This document shows positions 38,537 through 48,256 of a stretch of DNA of 64,000 nucleotides, one piece after another. How positions within the stretch are numbered: the first letter of the stretch is position 1; every line of letters starts with the position of its first letter. The notes beneath the pieces are model-generated. The model searched no databases, was not told the origin of the DNA, and saw only the letters and a program-made list of their open reading frames with translations. This stretch comes from Parabacteroides chinchillae. GTDB lineage: Bacteria; Bacteroidota; Bacteroidia; Bacteroidales; Tannerellaceae. The stretch covers positions 1 to 64,000 of the forward strand of contig NZ_FNVS01000018.1 in NCBI RefSeq assembly GCF_900108035.1, written 5' to 3'. A program made the position numbers and the translations under genes.

Positions 38537-40567
38537 ATGAAATTAAAGAGTTACAGCATACCTTCCGTTATCTACTTTATCGTATCAGCTTTGCTGATCG
38601 CTTATTTTTTTCCGCGCGAAGGAAAGTTCCGGTATCAGTTTTACGAAGGTAAACCGTGGCGTTACGGATTGCTAACTGCTCCAAGTGACTTCCCTATTTA
38701 TAAGACAGACGAAGAAGTAAAAGCAGAAAAAGACAGCGTCCTGAAGAATTTCGAACCTTATTACAGATTAGATACAAAAACAGAAAACAACGAAATAGCC
38801 AAGCTCCGTACCAACTATAACGCGACACTGCACAGCAAAGCCACCCCGGCTTATATGCAATACATCGAAAAAAGCCTGATATACCTTTACAACAAGGGTG
38901 TCATCTCTCCGCAAGCATTGGAAGATTTAAAAAAGGAAGATATCTTTAAAGTGAATCTACTCGAGAACAACATTGCCAGGCCTTGCTATATAAGCGATTT
39001 TTTCACCGTAAAAACAGCTTACGAATACATCATCAATAATTGTCCGTCACATCTGGACAAAGCCGTTCTGCAATCGTGCGACATAAATAACTATCTGGAA
39101 GAAAATATCACTTACGACCAGGGCACCTCCGAAAAAGTACGGACAGACATACTTCAAAGCGTCTCCATCTCCAACGGCATGGTACAAGCAGGAGAACGCA
39201 TTGTAGACCGCGGAGAAATCATAGACAACCATACATACAACGTACTCCGTTCCCTCAAAACCGTACACGAATCAAAAACCGGAGGGACGCAACGGCAAAG
39301 CATCATTCTTGCCGGACAGTTTGTACTTGTCTTTGGTATCATGTTTTGTTTTTGGTTATACCTGTGGTCTTTCAGGCCAAGAATATTTCACAATAAAAAA
39401 AATACGTTTTTCTTGTTGAGCTGCATATTCACCGGTTGTATCCTGACAGAATTATGCGTCACTTACGGACTGTTTAACATTTACATCCTGCCGTACGCCA
39501 TTGTGCCAATTGTGATCCGTACGTTTTTCGACTCAAGAACAGCTCTGTTCACACATCTGGTTACAATTCTGATCTGTTCGCTGATGGCACCTTTCCCTCA
39601 CGAATTCCTGATCCTGCAAATTATCGCAGGTATGGTAGTAACATTCAGCTTGAAAGAATTGTCGCAACGCTCGCAATTAATCCGCTGTGCATTCTTCATC
39701 TTTATGTCATACACTATTGTATATATCAGCCTCACGATTTACCAGGAAGCTGACTTTAAAAAGATAAACTGGATGATGATGCTCTATTTCGGTATTAATT
39801 TCATCCTCCTGATGTTTACCTACGTATTGGTTTATATGTTGGAAAAGACTTTTGGCTACGTATCGAGTATCACATTAGTAGAATTATCCAACATCAACAC
39901 GCCGATATTAAAGAAGCTCAGTGAAACCTGCCCCGGTACATTCCAGCACTCTCTGCAGGTATCTATTCTTGCTTCTGAGGCAGCAGCCAAAATCGGGGCA
40001 GATTCGCAGTTAGTCCGTACCGGAGCTATGTACCACGATATAGGAAAAATGAGCAACCCGGTTTTCTTTACCGAAAATCAAAGCAGCGTGAATCCCCATG
40101 ACAAGCTGGCCTTTGACGAAAGCGCACAAATCATCATTAGCCATATCACCGAAGGTGTTAAAATTGCAGAGAAAGCAGGATTGCCAAAAGCCGTAATCAA
40201 CTTTATCCGTACCCACCACGGACGCGGCAAAGCAAAATACTTCTATAACTCTTTCAAGAATCAATATCCCGACAAGGAGATAGACGAAGAAGCATTTACA
40301 TACCCTGGTCCGAATCCGTTCTCGAAAGAAACCGCCGTCTTAATGATGGCCGACTCTGTAGAAGCCGCCTCGCGAAGCCTCAAAGAGCATACGGAAGAAG
40401 GCATACAACAGTTGGTAAACAAAATTATAGATAGCCAGATTGCCGATGGATTATTAAGAAACACACCTCTTACATATAAAGATGTAGAGACGATAAAAAA
40501 CGTCTTTGTTGAAAAACTAAAAATCATGTACCATACCCGAATCAGCTACCCGGATTTGAAGAAGTGA
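38537..40567 (+). CDS. 7TM-HD domain phosphodiesterase (PgpH-like)
   Basis: The 676-residue protein has an N-terminal membrane helix (about 10-25), an extracytoplasmic 7TMR-HDED region (about 30-260, ending VDRGEIIDNHTYN), seven membrane spans (about 265-440), and a cytoplasmic HD domain with HSLQVSILASEAAAKIG and MYHDIGKMSNP. Homologous PgpH proteins degrade cyclic di-AMP; the metal-binding His-Asp residues needed for this are present. It is divergent from gltX. Its last 26 bases overlap the 3' end of the convergent phosphatase gene. Confidence 0.92.
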   Translation: MKLKSYSIPSVIYFIVSALLIAYFFPREGKFRYQFYEGKPWRYGLLTAPSDFPIYKTDEEVKAEKDSVLKNFEPYYRLDTKTENNEIAKLRTNYNATLHSKATPAYMQYIEKSLIYLYNKGVISPQALEDLKKEDIFKVNLLENNIARPCYISDFFTVKTAYEYIINNCPSHLDKAVLQSCDINNYLEENITYDQGTSEKVRTDILQSVSISNGMVQAGERIVDRGEIIDNHTYNVLRSLKTVHESKTGGTQRQSIILAGQFVLVFGIMFCFWLYLWSFRPRIFHNKKNTFFLLSCIFTGCILTELCVTYGLFNIYILPYAIVPIVIRTFFDSRTALFTHLVTILICSLMAPFPHEFLILQIIAGMVVTFSLKELSQRSQLIRCAFFIFMSYTIVYISLTIYQEADFKKINWMMMLYFGINFILLMFTYVLVYMLEKTFGYVSSITLVELSNINTPILKKLSETCPGTFQHSLQVSILASEAAAKIGADSQLVRTGAMYHDIGKMSNPVFFTENQSSVNPHDKLAFDESAQIIISHITEGVKIAEKAGLPKAVINFIRTHHGRGKAKYFYNSFKNQYPDKEIDEEAFTYPGPNPFSKETAVLMMADSVEAASRSLKEHTEEGIQQLVNKIIDSQIADGLLRNTPLTYKDVETIKNVFVEKLKIMYHTRISYPDLKK

Positions 40568-41033
40568 TGTGCTCCAACAAACCCGCACACGCATCTTCCA
40601 GCAAATCGAGGACGAGTTCGAAACCTTCTTCTCCGCTATAATACGGGTCGGGGATATAATCATATAATTTGTTACGTGAATACTCGGTCATCTGATGTAT
40701 CTTCCGTACGGATTCCAGGTCGGGTGCTTTCTGTTTCAAACGGTCTGTATTTTGATCGTCCATACCAATAATCAGATCAAAGTCAAAGAAGTCCGATGTA
40801 CAGACCGGACGGGAAATGGATTCCAACACATATCCGCGACGCGCAGCATGAGCACGCATCCGGGGATCAGCTTTTTCGCCTTGATGGTAGCCTATCAAAC
40901 CCGCCGAATCAATCTCAAAGCGGTCTGCCATCCCAGCATCTTTCACCATTTTTTTCATCACTGCTTCTGCTGACGGAGAGCGGCAAATATTACCGAGACA
41001 CACAAATAGTAACTTTGTTTTCTTCTTTTCCAT
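40542..41033 (-). CDS. Low-molecular-weight protein-tyrosine phosphatase
   Basis: The 163-residue cytoplasmic enzyme shows the C-x5-R-S phosphate loop VCLGNICRSPSAEA (Cys12, Arg18) at the N-terminus and the general-acid DPYYSG motif near residue 133. Such enzymes remove phosphate from tyrosine, often in polysaccharide regulation; no kinase partner is nearby. It overlaps the HD gene at the 3' end and precedes priA's neighbourhood on the same strand. Confidence 0.92.
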   Translation of the reverse strand: MEKKKTKLLFVCLGNICRSPSAEAVMKKMVKDAGMADRFEIDSAGLIGYHQGEKADPRMRAHAARRGYVLESISRPVCTSDFFDFDLIIGMDDQNTDRLKQKAPDLESVRKIHQMTEYSRNKLYDYIPDPYYSGEEGFELVLDLLEDACAGLLEHITSSNPGS

Positions 41034-41058
41034 AATTATCTATATTTTCAATTATTTT

Positions 41059-43521
41059 TCAGGCCGGATCCACATCATAATGCACCAGCAATTGCTTAAA
41101 CGCAGGATATTGCATCATCTCCGCATAAACTGTCTCCAGTATTTCCCGTACCGGAGCTATAGCTGCTGCTATTTCAATCTTCAATATAATTTTCTTTATA
41201 TGCAATGTTTGCACACGGGTAACAGGTGGAGTAACCGGTCCCAAGACACGTTCTCCCAAATGTAAACGCAGCTTGCCGGCATACATCGAAGACATTTCCG
41301 ACAATACGGATTCATTACGGCTACGAAGCACCAGCACTATCAACCGATAATAAGGCGGATACCGGAACATACTACGCTCACTCAACTGCAAACCTACCAT
41401 CTCTTTGTAGGCAAAATGTTGTACCATCCGGATAATCGGATGTTCCGGTTGTGAAGTCTGAAGAATAACAGTTCCTCGTTTATCCCGTCTGCCTGCACGT
41501 CCACTGACCTGTACCATCAACTGAAAGGCCCGTTCGTGAGCACGGAAATCCGGGAAGTTCATCAAACTATCAGCATTCAGAATCCCGACAACCGAGACAT
41601 TTCCAAAATCCAATCCTTTCGAAAGCATCTGCGTACCAATCAGTATTTGCGTTTTACCTTGTTCAAAATCCGAAATAATACGCTCATAAGCGGTGCGGGT
41701 ACGAGCCGTATCAAAATCCAATCTCTCCACCTTAGCCACAGGGAAAAGTGTTGCTATCTCTTCTTCCACCTTCTCCGTACCGAAACCCATCATCCGCAAA
41801 TCAGCTTCTTTACATTCCGGGCAAGCAGGTGGCAACTGGATCGCATAACCACAATAGTGACAAACTAGCCGGTTATGTATCTTATGATACGTCAGGCTTA
41901 CATCACAGTTTACGCAATGGGGCACCCAACCGCAACTCTTACATTCTATCATAGGGGCAAAACCACGACGGTTCTGAAACAAAATAACTTGTTCGCCAAC
42001 GGCTAATGCATCGTTTATCTTTGTCACCAGCAAAGGCGAAAAAAGTGTATCTTTCATTATCTTCTTCCGTTTCAACTCCTTTATGTCTACAGGTATTATT
42101 TCCGGCATCAAGACGTCTCCATAACGGGTGGAAAGTTCCACCAAACCATACTTTCCGGTAGTTGCATTGAAATAAGAATCTATAGATGGAGTAGCCGAGC
42201 CCAAAAGCGTTTTAGCTCCATGCATACCGGCAAGCACAATGGCCGCATTACGTGCATGATAGCGGGGAGCCGGGTCTTGCTGTTTATAAGTATTCTCGTG
42301 TTCTTCATCAACAATAATCAGCCCTAAATCTTTAAACGGCAAGAATAAAGACGAACGGACTCCCAGAACCAGCATCGGTTCATTGCCATGCAAAAGTTTA
42401 TTCCAGACCTCCACCCTTTCATTATCCGAGAATTTAGAATGATAAACCAATAAGCGATTGCCAAACAATTTAGCCAGCCGCTCTGTTATTTGTGTAGTAA
42501 TAGCTATCTCGGGCAACAAGTACAAAACTTGGCGTCCTAATTTCAGGACCTCATCAATCAAATGAATATACACCTCCGTCTTGCCACTGGAAGTAACGCC
42601 ATGCAACAAGCAAACCTCTTTGGTTTTAAATACATCATGGATATCACCGTAAGCCTTTTCTTGAGCAGCGCTAAGTGGCAGCAACGGAAGCAAACGGCAA
42701 ACGGATATTTGTAAACGCCCTACTTCCTTTTCATAACATTCCAAAACACCTCGTTTCAGCAGACCATCCAACACATTAGACGTGAATCCGCTACGTTCCA
42801 GCAATTCTTTTTTAGAAAGCTCCTTGCGAAGTACCGGGTTCAATGTATGACTGAGGTCAAGAAAGCTAACAAGCAACAATTCCTGTTTCTTTGCCCTTTT
42901 CAATTCATTAAAGACCTCCTGAAGCTTTTCCTCATCATAAAAAGTCTCTACCAAGCGGATAAATGTCCGAGTCTTCGGCACAAAGCCTCGTTTTAACTCT
43001 TCACTAACCTCTACGGCTCCACGTGACATCAAAGAAGCCACAACAGGAACAACATTACGCAATCCGGTTTTTTTTTCGAGTTCGGACACAGTCAGCTTCA
43101 ACGCGCCGCCAAAAGCATCCAGAACGCTCTGCTCGTTAGGACGTAATGGAGTATCAGCTTCGTAGTCTTCATTGTAAATCACAGATGTTTCGCTCTCCAG
43201 TTTCAATCCCGAGGGCAAAGCTGCTTTATAAACATCTCCCAGCTTACAGAGATAATATGACGAAATCCATTTCCAAAAACGCAATTGTGGACGGCGAAGT
43301 ACAGGCGAAGCATCCAGTAAGGCATAAATATCTTTCGTTTCAAATGAAGACAGTGGTTCCTTATCATGCACTGCCATTACGATAGCCGTATAATATCGTT
43401 TCTTTCCGAAGTGTACAATAACACGGCAACCGGGCGTCACCGCTTTTTCCATATCCTCAGGAATACGGTAAGTGTAACTATTCTCCAGAGGCAATGGGAG
43501 TATCACGTCTGCAAACTTCAT
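41059..43521 (-). CDS. priA: Primosomal protein N' (replication restart helicase)
   Basis: The 820-residue superfamily 2 helicase reloads the replisome at stalled forks. It has the 3'-DNA-binding N-terminal domain (ADVILPLPLENSYTY, CRVIVHFGKKRYYTAIV), Walker A HGVTSSGKTEVYIHLI, the DEEHENTYKQ box, a zinc-binding segment with eight cysteines (CKSCGWVPHCVNCD ... CHYCGY ... CPECKE), and the motif VQVSGRAGRRDKRG. Its length is normal for Bacteroidetes. Confidence 0.95.
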   Translation of the reverse strand: MKFADVILPLPLENSYTYRIPEDMEKAVTPGCRVIVHFGKKRYYTAIVMAVHDKEPLSSFETKDIYALLDASPVLRRPQLRFWKWISSYYLCKLGDVYKAALPSGLKLESETSVIYNEDYEADTPLRPNEQSVLDAFGGALKLTVSELEKKTGLRNVVPVVASLMSRGAVEVSEELKRGFVPKTRTFIRLVETFYDEEKLQEVFNELKRAKKQELLLVSFLDLSHTLNPVLRKELSKKELLERSGFTSNVLDGLLKRGVLECYEKEVGRLQISVCRLLPLLPLSAAQEKAYGDIHDVFKTKEVCLLHGVTSSGKTEVYIHLIDEVLKLGRQVLYLLPEIAITTQITERLAKLFGNRLLVYHSKFSDNERVEVWNKLLHGNEPMLVLGVRSSLFLPFKDLGLIIVDEEHENTYKQQDPAPRYHARNAAIVLAGMHGAKTLLGSATPSIDSYFNATTGKYGLVELSTRYGDVLMPEIIPVDIKELKRKKIMKDTLFSPLLVTKINDALAVGEQVILFQNRRGFAPMIECKSCGWVPHCVNCDVSLTYHKIHNRLVCHYCGYAIQLPPACPECKEADLRMMGFGTEKVEEEIATLFPVAKVERLDFDTARTRTAYERIISDFEQGKTQILIGTQMLSKGLDFGNVSVVGILNADSLMNFPDFRAHERAFQLMVQVSGRAGRRDKRGTVILQTSQPEHPIIRMVQHFAYKEMVGLQLSERSMFRYPPYYRLIVLVLRSRNESVLSEMSSMYAGKLRLHLGERVLGPVTPPVTRVQTLHIKKIILKIEIAAAIAPVREILETVYAEMMQYPAFKQLLVHYDVDPA

Positions 43522-43678
43522 CTTCTGTTCTTCGTTTTATCGCTTGTTTGAACCATCTTATTCTCGGGCTACTCTGCCGGACGTTTGTATTGATGCGTTA
43601 TACTTACCGGTAGAAACGTTCAATACTTGTAAACAGAAATTTCGCCCTGCGAAAGCCAAGCCAAAAGTAACAAAAAAA

Positions 43679-43705
43679 GACCGGACTTGTTAGTCCGGCC
43701 TTCCT
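43679..43705. terminator. Terminator of the outer-membrane barrel gene
   Basis: GACCGGACT and AGTCCGGCC form a short GC-rich stem between priA and the barrel gene, with A and T runs on its flanks. Confidence 0.65.
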
Positions 43706-43721
43706 TTATCTATAAATATTG

Positions 43722-44318
43722 TCAGAACAAAATGGCCGCTGTAACAGACCAACCGCGGTTCTTTGCTTTCAGGTCTACCTTGGAAGCGCTAAAATCATCA
43801 GTCAAGCCCAGTCCGTAATTGAAGCCTACCTGCAAATGTTTGATCAGTTCCACGCCTGCACCAAAATTCAACCCGGCATTAAAGTTTTTTGCTTTTAATT
43901 CTCCGTCAATCTGTCCCGGGATATCCCAGATTTTATCTCCTCCTACGCGGAAGCCGATATAAGGGCCTGCTGCCAGATAAACCTTAACGATAGGCAATCC
44001 GAATTTCCATTTCAAATTAACGGGAATATCAAGATAATCGGTCTTCAGGCTCTTCGAATTAATCGAGTTGGAAGCATCCACCCCTTTTTGGGAATACAAG
44101 ACTGCCGCATCAATTCCCATACCAAACATCGGCATCATGGCTTCGATCATCGGCCCTACCTGGAACCCTGTCACATTACTGGAGTTAAGAATATCTTTAT
44201 TAAAGTGTACGGATGAGATATTCACACCACCTTTAATACCGAATTTAACCTGAGCTTTCGCCGGAACAACGGTCAAAGCGAATAAAGCTATTAAAAGGAG
44301 TCCTGCTATTTTCTTCAT
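43722..44318 (-). CDS. Small outer-membrane beta-barrel protein
   Basis: The 198-residue protein has a signal peptide (about 1-22, ending VPAKA) and eight-stranded OmpX/porin-family features (PF13568-like): VKFGIKGGVNISSVHF at the N-terminus, repeated alternating strands and a terminal AAILF ending in Phe for Bam recognition. It has its own promoter-like sequence (TTTG-N20-TTTATTTG), so it is probably not controlled by the riboswitch upstream. Function unknown. Confidence 0.85.
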   Translation of the reverse strand: MKKIAGLLLIALFALTVVPAKAQVKFGIKGGVNISSVHFNKDILNSSNVTGFQVGPMIEAMMPMFGMGIDAAVLYSQKGVDASNSINSKSLKTDYLDIPVNLKWKFGLPIVKVYLAAGPYIGFRVGGDKIWDIPGQIDGELKAKNFNAGLNFGAGVELIKHLQVGFNYGLGLTDDFSASKVDLKAKNRGWSVTAAILF

Positions 44319-44349
44319 ATTTTTCTCTTATTAATTGTATTCCTGGCTG

Positions 44350-44381
44350 CAAATAAACAGACTTTTCACCTAATAAACAAA
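44350..44381 (-). promoter_or_regulatory. Promoter-like site of the barrel gene
   Basis: Read on the minus strand, TTTG (44378-44381), 20 bases, then TTTATTTG (44350-44357), one base off the -7 consensus. It lies downstream of the hairpin at 44416-44470. Confidence 0.5.
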
Positions 44382-44415
44382 TATTCCCCAACAAGTGTTC
44401 AAACATCCGTAAAAA

Positions 44416-44470
44416 GGAAAGCACGGGCCGAAACGGAGCTCATCCCGTCTGTAGACCGTGCTTCTTTTCC
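44416..44470 (-). terminator. Hairpin terminator downstream of the cobalamin riboswitch
   Basis: On the minus strand GGAAAAGAAGCACGG faces CCGTGCTTTCC and is followed by TTTTTACGG. It would end a transcript starting at the riboswitch before it reaches the barrel gene. Confidence 0.65.
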
Positions 44471-44594
44471 TAATTATTATGGCAAAATAATTAAAGACAA
44501 CGTTATACAACGTGCCTCTTTGACAAACGAATGGATAAAAGAATAAGAGGAAACCGCGGACGGTTCTTTTTGTTCTCTCTTCCGGTCTTTCCTC

Positions 44595-44790
44595 GAGGCC
44601 GTCTGAAATTTACCGGCTTTGCAGGTCTTCTGACTTACTTCCGGTCTGGACGCCTTCCCATTCTTACGAAGAACAGTGGCAATGGTGTTGTCCAATCCGT
44701 TTACGAAGTTTACAGCAGCGGGACTGTCCGGGATTTACACCCGATTCCCTTTTAATTCCTTCTTGCGATTGCAATACGGAAACAAAGCTT
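44595..44790 (-). ncRNA. Cobalamin riboswitch aptamer
   Basis: On the minus strand the element reads GGGAATCGGGTGTAAATCCCGGACAGTCCCGCTGCTGTAA in two pieces (44701-44756), then GCCACTG and GGGAAGGCG, then the B12 box GTCAGAAGACCTGC (44621-44634). This is the conserved order of class I cobalamin riboswitches. The element lies after the pantothenate kinase gene and 270 bases before the barrel gene, with a terminator in between and no convincing gene. The 44477-44695 open frame overlaps the aptamer and is not credited. Confidence 0.88.
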
Positions 44791-44816
44791 GTGACAAAGA
44801 TACATAAAGTTTTATA

Positions 44817-45659
44817 TCAACCAACCTCCCGGCATATCTTTTTATTTATATATGCAAGAGCAGCGCCTATGGCTGTACAATATTCGGCATGTGCCGGTAT
44901 CAGGAAACGCACGTTACACATTTCTTCCAGACGCGGAAAGATGTCGGCACATTGTGGCAAACGCGTCAAATTACCTATCAGTACAAAATCTTTGATCGTA
45001 CTGTTCAAAGAAGCGAAGATCGTACATTGGCCAATGGTTTGCAGAACCATGTGTACAATACCCAATGCCACATCTTCGGCCGGCGCATTAGCATCGGCTT
45101 TTCCGAAAACCGAAGCCGTAACATCGAGCGGCAAGCCTGGCAACGGATAGCGGGTAATGTCCTTTATCTGCAAATCGATATTGTCAAGAGAACCGTGTTC
45201 GGCCAGTGAAACAATATGGTGAAAATCTTGTGTCTTCAACAACAATTTGGACAGTCCCAGGATAGTTCCGCCGCCAACCCCCAGACCTCCGATATGTTCA
45301 ACCTTATCATTCATCACCTTGACAATCGAAGTTCCCGTACCCATACTGACAACAAGCAGGTCTTTCAGGTCTGTCATATACTGAGCTCCTAAACCATTAG
45401 CCAAAAACTCGTCAGCTTTCGCCGTTGGCAAACCATAAAGCGGCTGGTCTATATATGCACTACCCACACCGGTTAGAATGACTTTCTCTATTGTAGACAA
45501 CGAAATATCATTATCATAAATATATTTACCCAAAGCCCCGAAAAGCGAAGTCACAGGATCTGTTGCTTTTACAAACATCGGATTCTTTATTTTCCCATCA
45601 GCAACACCAACGATTTTCGTCGTGCTGCCCCCCACATCGATACCTATAACAATACCCAT
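44817..45659 (-). CDS. coaW: Type II pantothenate kinase
   Basis: The 280-residue ASKHA-fold protein begins with the phosphate-binding motif GIVIGIDVGGSTTKIVGV and has VVSMGTGTSIVKV, GGLGVGGGTILGL and GIVHMVLQTIG, matching type II pantothenate kinase, the first step of coenzyme A synthesis. The separate 2-hydroxyglutaryl-CoA/BadF activases share the fold but carry an iron-sulphur cysteine motif not seen here. It lies between mutB and the cobalamin riboswitch, all on the minus strand. Confidence 0.85.
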   Translation of the reverse strand: MGIVIGIDVGGSTTKIVGVADGKIKNPMFVKATDPVTSLFGALGKYIYDNDISLSTIEKVILTGVGSAYIDQPLYGLPTAKADEFLANGLGAQYMTDLKDLLVVSMGTGTSIVKVMNDKVEHIGGLGVGGGTILGLSKLLLKTQDFHHIVSLAEHGSLDNIDLQIKDITRYPLPGLPLDVTASVFGKADANAPAEDVALGIVHMVLQTIGQCTIFASLNSTIKDFVLIGNLTRLPQCADIFPRLEEMCNVRFLIPAHAEYCTAIGAALAYINKKICREVG

Positions 45660-45840
45660 AGTAGTCTAAGTTATTAATGTTACCGCCGCGAATTTACACA
45701 TTATTTATATACCCTCGGCCGCCACTAGAAAAAGAGGTTGCGTCAAAGACTATCCCAAGCCCGTATATACCGCCTGCACGCCCTCTTTGTCTTAGCCTCC
45801 TGCCTCGCGTTCGGCGTCCCGCTCTCCCCCCGTTAGACCA

Positions 45841-45929
45841 ATCTCCCTAGGTAGGGAGAAAAAACATCCCCAGGTAGGGGGAAGGAATCTCCCTAGATAG
45901 GGAGTAATAGTCTCCCCAGGTAGGGAGAT
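45841..45929. repeat. Four tandem CTCCC..GGGAG palindromes
   Basis: Four imperfect copies of TCTCCCTAGGTAGGGAGA occur about every 23-30 bases, with short AT-rich spacers. Stems are GGGAG/CTCCC and the centre is AGGTA or AGATA. Compensatory changes (CTCCC/GGGAG versus ATCCCC/GGGGGA) suggest hairpin maintenance. Confidence 0.75.
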
Positions 45930-46037
45930 AGTCCTGCAAGGAGAGTGTCTAAGCCTCACCCTATAGTTTTACACCACGCATGGATCTAAGCGGCAAAGGC
46001 AAAAGACAATATAGCAGGACTGTGAACCATATAAAAA

Positions 46038-46065
46038 AGGTTGTGCCAGCGTTCTGACACAACCT
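46038..46065 (-). terminator. mutB terminator
   Basis: On the minus strand AGGTTGTGTC pairs with GGCACAACCT (with one mismatch) and is followed by TTTTTTAT. It closes the mutA-mutB unit. Confidence 0.8.
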
Positions 46066-46096
46066 CTATTATAGAAAAGCCTTATGCTCTGATTGC

Positions 46097-48244
46097 TTAT
46101 TCGCCAAGCAAGATTTCCAGTATCTGGCAAGCGGCCTTAGCTACAGAAGTACCAGGACCAAAAATAGCGGCAACTCCTGCCTTATATAAGAAATCGTAAT
46201 CCTGTGCAGGAATAACACCTCCGGCAATAACGATGATGTCTTCACGACCCAGCTTCTTCAACTCTTCAATTACTTGAGGAATTAAAGTCTTATGGCCTGC
46301 AGCCAAAGAAGAAACACCCATTACATGGACGTCGTTTTCTACAGCCTGGCGGGCAGCTTCTGCCGGAGTCTGGAACAAGGGTCCCATATCTACGTCGAAT
46401 CCACAGTCTGCATAACCTGTAGCAACAACCTTTGCACCACGGTCGTGTCCGTCCTGACCCATCTTAGCGATCATAATACGGGGCTGGCGACCTTCTTTCT
46501 TAGCAAACTCAGCCGTAAGTTCACAAGCCTTTTCGAAGTCTGCATCTTTCTTTGATTCTGATGAATACACGCCTGATATAGTTCTAATGATTGCTTTATA
46601 ACGACCTACTACTACTTCGCAGGCATCCGAGATTTCGCCCAGGGATGCACGCAAACCGGCAGCTTTAACTGCCAATTCAAGCAAGTTGCCTTTTTTTGTC
46701 TTCACACATTCGGTAATATCGGCCAATGCTTTCTGAACAGCAGCTTCGTCACGGTTTTCACGCAGCACCTTCAAAGCAGCTATCTGTTCGTTACGTACGG
46801 CTGTATTATCGATCTCAAGAATATCAATAGGATCTTCCTTCGGTAAACGATATTTATTAACGCCTACGATTGTCTGGATACCAGAGTCTATACGAGCCTG
46901 TGTACGTGCGGCAGCTTCTTCAATACGCATCTTTGGCAGACCGGTTTCGATAGCTTTCGCCATACCGCCCATGCTTTCGATTTCCTGAATCAAAGCCCAG
47001 CCTTTATGTACCAGTTCGTTTGTCAATGTCTCGATGTAATAAGAACCGGCCCAAGGGTCGATTTCCTTACATATCTGAGTTTCTTCCTGGATATAAATCT
47101 GCGTATTACGTGCGATACGGGCAGAGAAGTCTGTCGGTAATGCAATAGCTTCATCCAAAGCGTTGGTATGCAAAGACTGAGTATGTCCCAGAGCTGCAGC
47201 CATTGCTTCGATACAAGTACGGCCTACGTTGTTGAACGGATCTTGCTCTGTCAACGACCAGCCAGAAGTCTGGCAGTGTGTACGCAAAGCCAGTGATTTC
47301 GGGTTCTTGGCGCCGAAGCTGTTCACAATCTTAGACCACAACATACGTGCAGCACGCATCTTGGCAATTTCCATGAAGTGGTTCACGCCGATAGCCCAGA
47401 AGAATGACAAACGCGGAGCGAATGCATCCACATCGATACCTGCATTTACGCCGGCACGGAGGTATTCCATACCGTCGCACAATGTATAAGCCATTTCTAT
47501 ATCTGCGGTAGCACCGGCTTCCTGCATGTGGTAACCGGAAATAGAGATAGAGTTGAATTTCGGCATCTTCTGTGATGTATATTCAAAGATATCAGCAATA
47601 ATCTTCATTGAAAATTCCGGGGGGTAAATATAAGTATTACGCACCATGAATTCTTTCAGGATATCGTTTTGGATTGTACCTGCCATTTCTTCCAGTTTAG
47701 CACCCTGTTCCAAGCCGGCATTGATATAAAATGCCAGAACAGGAAGTACGCCACCGTTCATTGTCATAGATACAGACATCTTGTTCAATGGAATGCCGGC
47801 AAACAAAACTTTCATGTTTTCCAGTGAGCAGATAGATACACCGGCCTTACCAACGTCGCCTACTACACGTTCGTTGTCGGCATCATAACCACGGTGAGTC
47901 GGAAGGTCGAATGCTACAGACAGACCTTTCTGGCCTGAAGCCAGGTTACGACGGTAAAAAGCATTTGACTCTTCTGCTGTAGAGAAACCTGCGTACTGGC
48001 GGATTGTCCAGGGACGCATAGCGTACATGCCACTATACGGGCCACGCAGATAAGGAGCCAGACCGGAAGCATAGTTCAAGTGTTCCATGCCTTCGAGGTC
48101 TTCTTTTGTATATACGGGTTTCACCTCGATGTGTTCGGGTGTTTTCCAATTGGCTTCAATACCATTGGCTTTTGCCCATTCGGCAACATTGGTTGCTGCG
48201 AATCCGGCATTCTTTATATCTATATTTTTAAAATTCGGTCTCAT
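46097..48244 (-). CDS. mutB: Methylmalonyl-CoA mutase large (catalytic) subunit
   Basis: The 715-residue subunit interconverts succinyl-CoA and (R)-methylmalonyl-CoA with adenosylcobalamin, a key step of propionate formation. A CoA-binding TIM barrel (YGFS-like [20 protein letters not shown], then [30 protein letters not shown]) is followed by the B12-binding Rossmann domain with [20 protein letters not shown], whose DxHxxG His is the lower cobalt ligand, and [11 protein letters not shown]. It starts 12 bases after mutA. Confidence 0.97.
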   Translation of the reverse strand: MRPNFKNIDIKNAGFAATNVAEWAKANGIEANWKTPEHIEVKPVYTKEDLEGMEHLNYASGLAPYLRGPYSGMYAMRPWTIRQYAGFSTAEESNAFYRRNLASGQKGLSVAFDLPTHRGYDADNERVVGDVGKAGVSICSLENMKVLFAGIPLNKMSVSMTMNGGVLPVLAFYINAGLEQGAKLEEMAGTIQNDILKEFMVRNTYIYPPEFSMKIIADIFEYTSQKMPKFNSISISGYHMQEAGATADIEMAYTLCDGMEYLRAGVNAGIDVDAFAPRLSFFWAIGVNHFMEIAKMRAARMLWSKIVNSFGAKNPKSLALRTHCQTSGWSLTEQDPFNNVGRTCIEAMAAALGHTQSLHTNALDEAIALPTDFSARIARNTQIYIQEETQICKEIDPWAGSYYIETLTNELVHKGWALIQEIESMGGMAKAIETGLPKMRIEEAAARTQARIDSGIQTIVGVNKYRLPKEDPIDILEIDNTAVRNEQIAALKVLRENRDEAAVQKALADITECVKTKKGNLLELAVKAAGLRASLGEISDACEVVVGRYKAIIRTISGVYSSESKKDADFEKACELTAEFAKKEGRQPRIMIAKMGQDGHDRGAKVVATGYADCGFDVDMGPLFQTPAEAARQAVENDVHVMGVSSLAAGHKTLIPQVIEELKKLGREDIIVIAGGVIPAQDYDFLYKAGVAAIFGPGTSVAKAACQILEILLGE

Positions 48245-48256
48245 AATTGTTTCTAC

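Larger units (their letters stand above)
45660..46096. other. Intergenic region with repeats
   Basis: No gene is seen. It contains a tandem palindrome array at 45841-45929, the mutB terminator at 46038-46065, and otherwise GC-mixed sequence without a coding signature. Confidence 0.6.

Noticed and set aside
43722-44318. Barrel gene as direct target of the cobalamin riboswitch
   Set aside because: A terminator and a separate promoter-like site lie between them; kept only as an alternative.
44477-44695. 72-residue open frame on the minus strand
   Set aside because: It lies across the cobalamin aptamer; its codons are dictated by the conserved RNA motifs, and it has no protein-like features.
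45841-45929. Possible CRISPR array
   Set aside because: Spacers are only about 8-12 bases and AT-rich, repeats are palindromic and imperfect, and no cas gene is near.
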